In this document: piece after piece, positions 32,318 through 41,365 of the stretch
Layout of the letters: every line of letters begins with the position of its first letter
Position numbering within the stretch: the first letter of the stretch is position 1
Assembly (NCBI GenBank): GCA_947579665.1
Contig: CANPUZ010000058.1
Location: forward strand, 496,001 to 560,000
DNA from: Sympetrum striolatum
Lineage: Eukaryota; Arthropoda; Insecta; Odonata; Libellulidae
DNA: 64,000 bases
Direction: 5' to 3'
Notes under the pieces: model-generated
Database searches by the model: none
What the model saw: the letters and a program-made list of their open reading frames with translations, nothing else
What the model was told of the DNA's origin: nothing
Translations under genes and position numbers: made by a program

Positions 32318-33075
32318 TTGGTATACATCAACGACCTCAGCAATCGCATTGAAGGCAATGTTAGGATATTCGCAGACGACACAGTCGTTTACAGGGAAAT
32401 AGTTAGTTCAGAGGATAGATTAACCCTTTCGAACGACTTAGAATTATGAAATTATGATTGGCAATTAGAGCTTAACTTAGAAAAGTGTTCGGTAGTTAAC
32501 TTCTTCGAAAGAAAATCTGTAATGAATGATTTCAGCCTCCGTGGGGTAAACCCTAATGACAGTAGAATCGGTATTTTAGAGTAATTCTGGACGAATAATC
32601 TATCATGGAGTGCACACATCCGAAATATATGTGGAAAAGCACTTAAGAAACTCGGCTTCGTTAAAAGAATAGTCGGTAGGAGCGAAGAAAAGGTTCGCGA
32701 GCGATGTTACTTAGCGTTAGTTAGGCCTCACCTTTTGAGTGTAATGTCGTATTCGGGATTTAGAAAAAGTACAACGAAAGGCAAAGAATTGCTGCGATAA
32801 AACAGAGTGTGTCACTCAGATGATACAGGGAATCATAACAGAATTCAAAGGATAAATTTATTAAATAAGTTCAGAGAAATTACGTTCTTAATAGATATAA
32901 CCCTGTTATATGTTCTGATAGATAGATTAGGGAAAAAGATGCTGGAACGAATCGATTTCAAAAATTAATTTTTTCTGCGAAGTATACGCGAAAGCAACCG
33001 TTTAGGAAAATAGAGTCAGGGTGCCTGCACCCCCTGCCACACGCCGGGAGGCGGCTTGTTCTTACATAGACATAT
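32318..33075 (+). mobile_element. CR1-like non-LTR retrotransposon, second copy
   Basis: Encodes INDLSNRIEGNVRIFADDTV, then WQLELNLEKCSVVNF, KALKKLGFVKRIVGR and RERCYLALVRPHL. It preserves parts lost in the copy at 4723-5476, such as the KKLGFVKR block. Both copies share the jump from LLSVMSYSG straight to LEKVQRKAKNCCD, where intact relatives have more residues, so they derive from a source that was already deleted. The 3' tail is CCTGCCACACGCCGGGAGG then CGGCTTGTTCTTACA (about 33030-33065). Confidence 0.8.
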
Positions 33076-33732
33076 TATTTTTTGTGAAAAAGCTATACAT
33101 TGCAGACACTTAGAGTATCTGTGCAAATTAAGAACGAGCCGGTGTTCCTTTGATTCCGAGTAAAGCTAATCGTCGGTGTATACAGGGGTTAGGAACTCTG
33201 CTGATGCTCCTCGTCTGTGGTGCAGGAGTGACGAGCCATCAACCATGACGAGTCAATTACGTCATTATCCAGGCTGTTTATTGAACCACAAAGTTTAAAC
33301 TGATACATCTACAGTATAATTTTGAACACTATTTCCTCTCGAACCCGGGCCTTCTGTGGAAGTAACCCATGAGACTTATTTCACTGTCTGCTTTCAATTA
33401 AGGTCTCATAGCGGTTCTTGACATCGTCCCCTCCTTAGTAACGACACTTCTTATTTTGTTTATCTTCTTGACAACCATCAACATCAATTTGTATTTACTA
33501 ACAAGCAGTTTTTTCAACCAATTTGTTTTGCGTCCTGAATGCGTCGCACCAACTCCTATTAGCGGTTGCAAATGCGTCATTGTTTATAAGATTTCACCAA
33601 TTTACCCTCTCTCTTTGCTTCTTACCTTTTTGTTTGTCCTAATTTGAGTATTTTTCTCTTTGCTACCAATTCATCAGCCGTTGTTTCTTTCCCTTTCCAC
33701 TCACTGACGAATTATCAACAAACCCCCGTGCA
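33076..33732. other. Unassigned sequence
   Basis: Frames of 60-63 codons on both strands without motifs. CCTCTCGAACCCGGGCCTTC at 33336 is an isolated T-arm-like motif. Nothing else seen. Confidence 0.3.
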
Positions 33733-34642
33733 TTTTTGAATAAATCTCAACTTCCGGTCAACTGATTTACTCTAAAAACTAATCAACTATAACAACACCA
33801 ACCAAAGTGCCACATACGAAATTTGGTGTTGATACGACTAATAGTTTTCACGTTAGAGCGCCCACAAAGTACATAACAGCTACTTCCGGTTTATCAGTAT
33901 TTTACGAATAAATCCTAAACAATCAGTCATACAAAAATATGTTAAATACAAAAGTTATAGTAAGTTAAATTTTCTAAAACTTTTATAAATAATAGTATAT
34001 ACCTAAATATCATATTTACGGAGATATTTTGCAAAAACGGAAATTTGCTTCGAAGAATAAAGCTCGACTTCCGGTTAACCGATTTACTCCAAAAACTTAT
34101 TAACTCTGAAGACATCCACTACAGTGCTATATACGAAGCTTGGTATTGATCCAATAAATAGTTTTCATGTTAGAGCGCCCACAATGTACATAAACAGCAA
34201 CTTCCGGTTTATCAGTATTTCACGAATAACTCCTATACAACCAGTGATACAAAAATATGTTAAATACAAAAGTTATAGTAAATTACATTTTATAAAACTT
34301 TTATACATAAAAGTGTATATCTAAATATCATATTTATGGAGATATTTTGCAAAAACGGAAATTTGCTTTGAAGAATAAAGCTCAACTTCCGGTCAAGCGA
34401 TTAACTCCAAAAACTAAACTAATCAACTCTGACAGCACCTAATACTATATATATCGTTTGGTATTGATACGACTAATCGTTTTCACGTTAGAGCGCCCAC
34501 AAGCACACACACACACACACACACACAGACATCATTCCGAAAATGACGTGTTCTAGGGACCCCAAAACATGCATTTCCGTTGAAATCTCGAAGTCGATTT
34601 TTTCATGAAAACAATACTTTCTCTATAATATGGAGGAAGTAA
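33733..34642 (-). mobile_element. RepC element with its 5' end, 3'-truncated
   Basis: ACTTCCGGTCAACTG near 33751, ACTTCCGGTTTATC near 33883 and 34200, ACTTCCGGTTAACCG near 34070, ACTTCCGGTCAAGCG near 34387. The (CA)n tract of the element is at 34502-34526. The 5' end is TTTCTCTATAATATGGAGGA (about 34618-34637). Three units, the highest number seen. The 3' block with the CACATCAGATTTTT end is missing. Confidence 0.8.
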
Positions 34643-35485
34643 AAATTAACTCTTTTGAACTGCTTAGGGCAAAACTCACCCCAGTAAAAGACCAGCGGGC
34701 GTCTGAAACATCCCAGTTTAAACTCGTTTTAGTAAGCAAGCCATAGTCTATATGTATGTCTTAAACAGTAGCCAGAACATCTGAGGAATATGGAGTCATA
34801 AAAATGAATCTTTGAACAGAAATGAAAACTAGGATACTAAAATTGTGACCGATTAAATTTTCACTAAGTTCCTTCTGGACATCTTGGGGTCTAATCTAAG
34901 TTGGTAAAATCTCCCGTGAAATTTAATTTCGGAAGCAAATGTTTCTATCGAAGAATGCGTAACCACCGCTGCGTACATCGGATCCCAATAAACTTATTTG
35001 TCTTAAAAGGAAATAGCTGAACGATTTTAAGAAACGAAAAATGTAATTGTATCTATATGCACGGGGTATAACATAAACTAAATTTAAACTAAATTAATTA
35101 GCTCACTCAAAACTTAAATAATTAATTAATTCGTTCACTAAACTAAACTTTAATAAATTTAACAATAATTTTATGAAAATGTATATTTGTTGCACCTCGT
35201 TTTTCAGTGCAATGTCTAGATGAATATTAATAACAAATCCAACATAAATATGATTTTTCGTTCACTTAAATTGGTTATTTCTTCCAAGTTTAATGAATAT
35301 TTATAACTATGAATTTTATTATGAATAAATAGTTATTAAAAATTGTTTTTGGTTTATTTCTAGATAAATATTAATACCAATTCCATTATAAATATGATTT
35401 GTTGTTAACATACTATGTTTATTTCTTGCGAGCATAATTTATGCTAAAATGGTTTTTAAAATGCATTAATTCTTATTTCATTTCT
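34643..35485. other. AT-rich sequence with a 148-bp duplication
   Basis: TGTCTAGATGAATATTAATA (35212) and TTTCTAGATAAATATTAATA (35360) start two copies of a segment of about 148 bp. Otherwise nothing recognisable. Confidence 0.45.
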
Positions 35486-35499
35486 CTTTGCAGGTAAGT
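35482..35499 (+). promoter_or_regulatory. Candidate recursive (ratcheting) splice site
   Basis: TTTCTCTTTGCAG|GTAAGT: a pyrimidine tract and a strong 3' splice site fused directly to a consensus 5' splice site (junction after 35493). This is the (Y)nNCAG|GTAAGT form described for recursive splicing of long Drosophila introns. It sits in a long AT-rich, gene-free stretch. If the downstream GTGAGT at 35539 is used instead, the site becomes a 45-bp exon (35494-35538), open in one frame, the same length as the candidate at 62221-62265. Confidence 0.45.
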
Positions 35500-35559
35500 T
35501 TGTCTCTCCATCAATCCTTCCACTAGAGATAAGACACAGTGAGTACATTATGTAAGGAA

Positions 35560-35591
35560 ACATTTATATATATATATATATATATATATTT
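35560..35591. repeat. (TA)n microsatellite
   Basis: Pure TA dinucleotide run within the segment downstream of the recursive splice-like site. It is absent from the homologous region at 62.3 kb. Confidence 0.9.
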
Positions 35592-35599
35592 ATGGTGTC

Positions 35600-36500
35600 C
35601 GTAGAAGCAGTGATAATCGTAAGGGATAGAGCACCTCCTCTTGGGCTAATCACTCCTCTTTTTAGGGTGTCCATATTTTATTCCTTTTCGAGTTACGATT
35701 TCTTATCCGTATTTTTCGAAATAACGTGACTTTCAACACATTTTTCGTCATGTCAACTTAGATATTGAAGATACAGGGTTAATTGTTTTCTGTGGAATAA
35801 CTGAATAGTTGCTTTAATCACCGCAGAAACTTTTGTAGTCACAGCTGCTTCCATTCTGTCAGAATTAAGCTTCACAATAAAATAGAAAACCGTGACGTCA
35901 TGAATTTGATGAAAATCTTCGAGGCCACTTTAAAAAAAAAAACGCCGAAAAATATTTTGGGTGACTTAATTCAAAAACCTGCCGAATTCATCAAATATAT
36001 ACCACGAAAATTTAATTGAGCTATCTTTTCGGCAACATTATTAAAATTGGATTTAAACCTATTACCGTATTTTTCGCAGTATGAGACGTACTTTTTCTTC
36101 CCCAAAACTGATAATTGGGGGAAATGTTGGTGCGTTGATGGATAGAAAGTATTTTTGTTACTTTTACTGTTTACTGACTGTTAATGCGAGTAAAGATTGT
36201 TGTTAATATGTTACATGGTTGGCATAAAATTGTTCTTAAACTGCTGTTATCTTTATACAGTTGATATAAAGTATTTTACTACGGCATTAGGTTCCGAATT
36301 GTTTTTTCTAGATTTTCCTCCTTTAAATTAAAAAAACTTATTTCTTATCGGCATTAATTAGGCGCTCTTATGGCGGTAAGAAACAATCCCCCTTCCTCGT
36401 TACTAGGCGAAGTCGACAACAATATTCCTCGTGAGTATTACAAATTAGGGAACATTGTTGGAAGTAACTAAGCTTTCCCAACAATGCATCCCAAGAACGT
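35600..36500 (+). repeat. Diverged duplicate of 62360-63130
   Basis: Collinear matches with the 62.4-63.1 kb region: TTCGAGTTACGATTTCTTAT, CACAGCTGCTTCCATTCTGT, TCATGAATTTGATGAAAAT against TCACGAATTTGATCAAACT, and TTCTTATCGGCATTAATTAG then GCGCTCTTATGGCGGTAAGA. Similarity starts near a splice-like site in both places and continues for about 0.9 kb. It has no open frame of note and resembles duplicated intron sequence. Confidence 0.75.
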
Positions 36501-36856
36501 TTCAATTAATACAGTCTTTTAACTGCTTTTATTCGTTGCTATACTGATACTGAGAATAAGTTTAAGAAAATCTTAAATAACATTAGGCAAAAAGACTTAT
36601 ATTGATTGTTATATTTGCTATTTAAAAATGAATTGTTGTTTTGTCATATTATGAATTTAGCTGTTCTTACATAGAGTTGTTAGGTAATAATAGTTAGGTA
36701 GAAATACCACTTCCCCCTCGTTCGTTCCCTAGGCGAAGTCCATAACAATATCCCTCGAGAGTATTACAATGTAGGGACCATTATTGGGAGCCGCGGCGTA
36801 ACCAAGCTATCACAACAATGCATGTTGTTGACTTCGCCTGGTTACCAGACTACCCG
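36404..36856. mobile_element. Foldback or MITE-like modules
   Basis: TTACTAGGCGAAGTCGACAA (36402) and its inverse GTTGTTGACTTCGCCTGGTT (36831) bound the region. A second direct copy, CCCTAGGCGAAGTCCATAAC, starts at 36717. Inside are CAACAATATCCCTCG-type and CCCAACAATGCATCCC blocks. The same blocks occur at 63000-63290. No target duplication could be assigned. Confidence 0.45.
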
Positions 36857-36859
36857 AGT

Positions 36860-37335
36860 GTTCTCTCTGAAATGTTTTCGAATGAACTTGATAAACATTT
36901 CCAACAAAAGCAGTCATGAATGTATAACTTTGAGATCCTCACGAAGTAGCATTAATATCCGATCTTGAGATGGTAGAGCAGCAACGTTTGTGAAGGGAGA
37001 TTCCAGATTTGGCTGTGATAGAATCCCTCGGATGGAACTCTCTTGGTGATGGAAGACTTCTTCTCTATGCGTGGGGTGTTAAAAATGGCGGGAAGTTCGT
37101 AATTTCGCGTTTTCTATCGGTTTGATTCGAGCAATTGCTTCGTTGTTGTGTTGCAAACTTGTCTGAAAAGTTGCTTTACTCTTCCGAATCTGATATTTAG
37201 TCTATTGTCAGGTGTCAGAAAAGGGTCAAATGTGTTTTGGTAGGATTGGGGACTTCGAAAATGGGACAGAGAACTTGTATTGCCATAGTAACGGAATGAA
37301 GTGAAACTATTATGAATATATTATATATAATTCCA
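36860..37335. other. Unassigned, moderately GC-rich sequence
   Basis: No repeat partner in the window. GATGGAACTCTCTTGGTGAT and GTGGGGTGTTAAAAATGGCG suggest ordinary unique DNA. No credible exon found. Confidence 0.3.
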
Positions 37336-38078
37336 TCATAAAATAAATAAATAAATACATTTTTACAGCGTATAGGCCCAGGGAAAAGGTGACTTTGAGC
37401 CTCAGTGTCATGGGATCGATGCCAGAAGGCCCCAAAATCCCGATTTTTCCCATTTGAATGCATTGCTTTGATTTTCCGGAATTTTTTAAAAATACTTAAC
37501 GGATAGGTAGAGAATCTAAACTCAAGGAGCTTACAGATATAGTCATGATTTATCGAAAACATTAACGACTTTTACGGAAAATGTCCTGGGTTCGATGCTA
37601 GGACGATGCAAAAATTTCCCATTTATAATACATTGGGGTAGTTTTTCATTATTTCTTTTGATGCACTTATCGAAATGATAGGAAGTTCTTGCTTTGCTAG
37701 AAGATGTATATTAAGACTCGGTTTAAGAAAAAATTTAGATAAGACCGTACTGCTCCTGGGTTCGATCCCAGGCCACATTACAATTTCTCACGTAAGGTAT
37801 ATATGTGAAAAGTAGGACGTTGTTTGAGGCAGTTGCAGCCAATATTTCTGCTCGAATTTTAACACATAGTTAGAGATGGTGAATTGCAATTGTGCTGCAT
37901 AGTAAGTATGACCAGGAAGACCCGGGTTCGATGCGAGACGATTAAATTGCAGCGAATTTTGAGAATATTTTAAATCCTTTTTTTTTTGAATACCCTCTCC
38001 ATAAGATGACTTGGAATTAGTGTTTTCGATATGCTTGCAGTATGCAAGCGACATTTTACTCTTATTAAATACTGTTTA
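37336..38078 (+). mobile_element. HelE element with four T-arm-like modules
   Basis: Modules are centred near 37417 (TGGGATCGATGCCAG), 37593 (CCTGGGTTCGATGCTAGG), 37763 (CCTGGGTTCGATCCCAGG, a perfect 6-bp stem) and 37929 (CCCGGGTTCGATGCGAG), spaced 176, 170 and 166 bp. The 3' end holds the perfect hairpin GCTTGCAGTATGCAAGC (38032-38048) followed by GACATTTTACTCTT. The 5' end is diverged: only TACAGCGTATAGGCC is recognisable. Confidence 0.7.
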
Positions 38079-38600
38079 TTCGAATAGTCAGGTTAGAGCA
38101 ATAATTGTCTTAAGAGTGGTCTAAACATTTGTAGGATTAGATTAGATTTCATAAACGGCCATAAAACGGCCTCTTTCTCTTGGATACATACATTTTGTAG
38201 TATACGTTAAGAAAGGTAGAGCATAAAACATATCTAACCTATCCATAAATCAGAAAATAAAGTAATACATAGGAATCCATCCATTTTATGCGATAAGTAA
38301 AAGAATACAGCATGAATCATTGCGATATTGATAAAATATAACAGTGTATACGCATTTATATTTAAAAACATTTCAATTAACACAAAAACATGAAAACAAA
38401 CAATAATTACTGTCCATGAAGATATCGAGGAATTAAGTACACTTAATTTGTTGCAGTTTTTGTAAGCAGACTTTATTTGAATGACATCTTGCGAAATATA
38501 CGCGAAGAGAAAACTTTGTATCCCTTTTTTGAGCAAATTGCACTCACGGAGGGGGTTGAGATTTTGCATGGTTAATGCCTATATACAGGAGGATTGGCGG
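38079..38600. other. Unassigned AT-rich sequence
   Basis: A 111-codon minus-strand frame (38234-38569) is Ile/Phe/Leu-rich with no start context or motif that convinces me. The AT-rich base composition makes such frames common. Confidence 0.3.
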
Positions 38601-38619
38601 AAGCTAATATCTTTGTCCA

Positions 38620-38965
38620 GAGAATCCTTGGTTCGACTCTGGACCAGTATAATCGTCTCTCGCGTAAGAAATGCACGTAAAGTTCGTTTTGATCGATTGC
38701 AGACATTTTTTCTTTTAAAGAATTAAATTAGAAATAATAGTCGTGCGAAATCGAGATTAGTACCAAAAGAAAGGAAATTTAACAAAGATTCTTATTTTGG
38801 TCGTGGAATATCGCATTCGAGTCTAAATTGGGAGAAAAAAGACAAAATGAACGAACATTTCGTGAAATTTCTTCGTACTGAACAAACCAGTCGCCCTGAC
38901 AACCAAGGCGATTGTTGAATCCGATCTCATGCGTTTCCTCATTAAAATACACGAGGAAGTCCAAA
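38620..38965 (+). mobile_element. HelA Helitron fragment
   Basis: CCTTGGTTCGACTCTGGACC (38627) then CGTCTCTCGCGTAAGAAATG, GAAAGGAAATTTAACAAAGA and CAACCAAGGCGATTGTTGAA then TCCGATCTCATGCG (38930). The 5' leader and CTAG end are not seen. Confidence 0.6.
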
Positions 38966-39309
38966 CTGAATTAACGGTACATTCGCATTCACATGTCAAC
39001 CCCGAAATCAGCCAGCGGTGCATGGCAGGGGGTCTCATTTCAGAATTTATAAAAAGCGTGCAATTTATAATAATGGTATATGCTAACTATTATAATTTTA
39101 TCGGTACCTTTTCCAAATTTTGAAACAAATGAAGATATTTGAACAGAACTGTCCATCAAGAATACTTCATGTTCCATAAGTATATGATTGTATTTTATCG
39201 TTATCTATCCTCAGTTATTACGTGGACGAATTTTTATAATGCAGACCTTTGGCGCGTGAGAAATATAGAACTACGTGATATTTTTCGATTTTTTTATGCC
39301 CTTAAAAAA
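38966..39309. other. Unassigned AT-rich sequence
   Basis: Nothing recognised. Confidence 0.3.
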
Positions 39310-39745
39310 AGAGGTAGATAAACGAAACTTAGCGCAGTGTAAGTATATTTTATCCGCTACAAGTACATATTTTTTTCATCCACATCTTTCCTCAGTTAGA
39401 ATTTATACCCACTTTATTGTAGTCACAACCTTCACCCATAACAAATGCAGTGAAGCAAAACTTTCCCAATTTTTTTGAACGACTTAAACAAGATTTAGAT
39501 GAACAAAAATCTCAGTAACGTAAGCACAGCTCATCCGCTATCTATAAATATGTTTTTAATTTCAATCCTACCTTGTCTGTTTTAGAATTTAGACCCATTT
39601 TTGTGTAGTCACAACTTTCACTCATAACGAATTCACAGCGAGAAAACTTTCCCAATTTTCTGAAAAAGTTGGAAAAGAGTTAGATGAACAAAAGTCTCAG
39701 TAATGTAAGCATACTTCTTCTGCTACACATCCTCCCCATCCATCC
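39310..39745 (+). repeat. Tandem repeat, period about 183 bp, 2.3 units
   Basis: Landmarks TAGATAAACGAAA (39315), TAGATGAACAAAAATCTCAG (39497) and TAGATGAACAAAAGTCTCAG (39681), each followed by GTAAGCA..CATCCGCTA-type sequence, then TAGTCACAACTTTCACTCAT and AACTTTCCCAATTTT. Confidence 0.8.
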
Positions 39746-40020
39746 TCGCTTCATACGCCTTTATGTGTACAGCCCACCTTGTGGGGTTGCAGCCACCCCA
39801 TTGTCCTCCGCATTGGTTCCGTTCACTCCATCTGAAGGGGGCGTGGCCAAGCAATTCGGGAGGCGGTCCACAAACACCTTTTGCCCACTCCACCACCGAC
39901 GGTGTGTTTGCACTGCCACCTGAGGGGAGGATAAGGAAGCAACGGGACAATGGCTAAGGAAATAACGTTCCCTTTTTTGGACCTTGCGACTGTTTTATTA
40001 TTAGGAATCATTCGTAGTCT
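39746..40020. other. GC-rich patch of unknown nature
   Basis: Sharp rise in GC: GTTGCAGCCACCCCATTGTC, AAGGGGGCGTGGCCAAGC, CACCACCGACGGTGTG. Overlapping frames of 62-79 codons exist on both strands (for example 39723-39950 minus, and 39763-39957 plus). The plus frame has GGVAKQFGRRSTNTFCPLHH. No family is recognised and the splice context is unclear. It follows directly on the 183-bp tandem repeat. Confidence 0.3.
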
Positions 40021-40099
40021 GAATTGCGTCGATGAAGTATCCCTCGAGCGGATATATATTTATTATAATCATGCAAAATTTACTCGAATATAAGAAATA

Positions 40100-40360
40100 G
40101 GCGTAAATTTCATTTTTCAACTTTTGCAGCTTTTTTTTCTTTTGTGGATTTAAATAGGAAGTAATGGTCCAGCAAAGTCGAGATGAGTACCAGAAGAAAG
40201 GGAATTGAACGCAGATTCTTATTTCGGTCCTTTTTTAAATCGAAATTACGAGAACCAGGGCAAAATAACCGAAACTTTTGTAAAATATCCTCGTAGTAAA
40301 CAAACCAGTCCCCATGGCGACCAAGGCGATGGTTGAATTCACGTTAAATTCGTTTTTGTG
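40100..40360 (+). mobile_element. HelA Helitron fragment
   Basis: TTCTTTTGTGGATTTAAATA then GGGAATTGAACGCAGATTCT and GTAGTAAACAAACCAGTCCC then CAAGGCGATGGTTGAATTCA. Middle portion only. Confidence 0.55.
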
Positions 40361-40497
40361 CCGTGCAGACTTTGTTTATACGAGTAAACGTTGCTTTTTA
40401 TTCTGCAAGTGTATTGATGGTACAGATTGTAAGTCGATATCTTATCGAGAAGGTACTCAAAAGAAAAATAAATGGGATTTAAGATATTCTTAAGATA

Positions 40498-41133
40498 CAG
40501 TCGAACCTCGATAACTCGAATACTTCGATAACTCGAACCTCGATAACTCGAATACTCCGATAACTCGAAGAAAACTTCCGGCCCTTGAGAAAACCTCGAT
40601 TAGTCGAACAAAAAACAGTACATAACTCGAATTTTTTCCTGACGACGTTTTGGGCGTAAAAAAAAGTCGAATTTTCGGTAGCCCGACCTCTATAACTCGA
40701 ATTTTCCAAGAACGTATTTTACAAAAGACAGCGTGTAAACTGTATTTTGTGACAAAAATTTACTCTTTTTATTTAATCTTGATTTTATAAGTGTTGCTGA
40801 TTACCAAAGTTTGTGCAGTGATTAATTCCGTATTCCGATGGATGTGCAACTTTTAAATTGTTATGAAAATTTGAATTTACCCAAAGAAAAAGCTTCTAAA
40901 ATGATCCTAATACCAGCTGTCTCTTTTATTTCCCCGGATTTATCACTTTTAAGCAAGTACTGCAAAAAAGTCACTAGATTTTGTTGTCTTAATCGAAAAT
41001 GAAATTTTAATGCTGTGGTAATCATAAAAAAACCTCGATAAGTCGAATTCTAGGTTACAGAACCTCGATAAGTCGAAACCTCGGTAACTCGAACTTTGTA
41101 GCCCTTGAGATTCGAGTTATCGAGGTTCGACTG
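40498..41133. mobile_element. pogo/Tigger-like MITE with TA target duplication
   Basis: Terminal inverted repeats CAGTCGAACCTCGATAACTC at 40498 and the inverse GAGTTATCGAGGTTCGACTG ending at 41133. TA flanks both ends (40496-40497 and 41134-41135). CAG termini with a TA duplication and a CGATAACTCGAA motif are typical of pogo/Tigger-group Tc1/mariner elements. Each end has several direct copies of CCTCGATAACTCGAA or CCTCGATAAGTCGAA. The 636-bp interior has no usable transposase: a short open stretch near 40838 (MDVQLLNCYENLNLPKEKAS) is not recognisable. Confidence 0.85.
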
Positions 41134-41192
41134 TATAAAGACTGAAGAGCGTGTTTCCCTAAGATTCTGTAATCCCTGTCCTCCTTGGATGC

Positions 41193-41340
41193 AGCTGAAA
41201 ATGTTTTCGAAACCGGATCATAAATAATTTGAGATTCCCGCCGTACGTTTTTAAATAGTAGAGACGCCTGGTGTCGAACCCAGGGCCTATTGGTAGATGT
41301 GAATGCACAATATAACTTGGTAGGACTTGAATTTGTTTAA
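41193..41340 (-). mobile_element. HelE-type single module
   Basis: GACGCCTGGTGTCGAACCCA then GGGCCTATTGGTAG (plus strand) is the inverse of the 23091 module (CAATATGTCCTGGGTTCGAC then ACCAGGCGTC). One isolated module. Its left side holds the CTGAAAATG..CGAAACC stretch that resembles the motif at 11165. Confidence 0.5.
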
Positions 41341-41365
41341 CAACAATGAATTAATAATGATAATA

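Noticed and set aside
37215..37562. 115-codon minus-strand frame
   Set aside because: It spans the 5' part of a HelE element, including a T-arm-like module. No independent support for coding.
38234..38569. 111-codon minus-strand frame
   Set aside because: Hydrophobic and AT-driven composition, no motif, no splice context. Such frames are expected in DNA this AT-rich.
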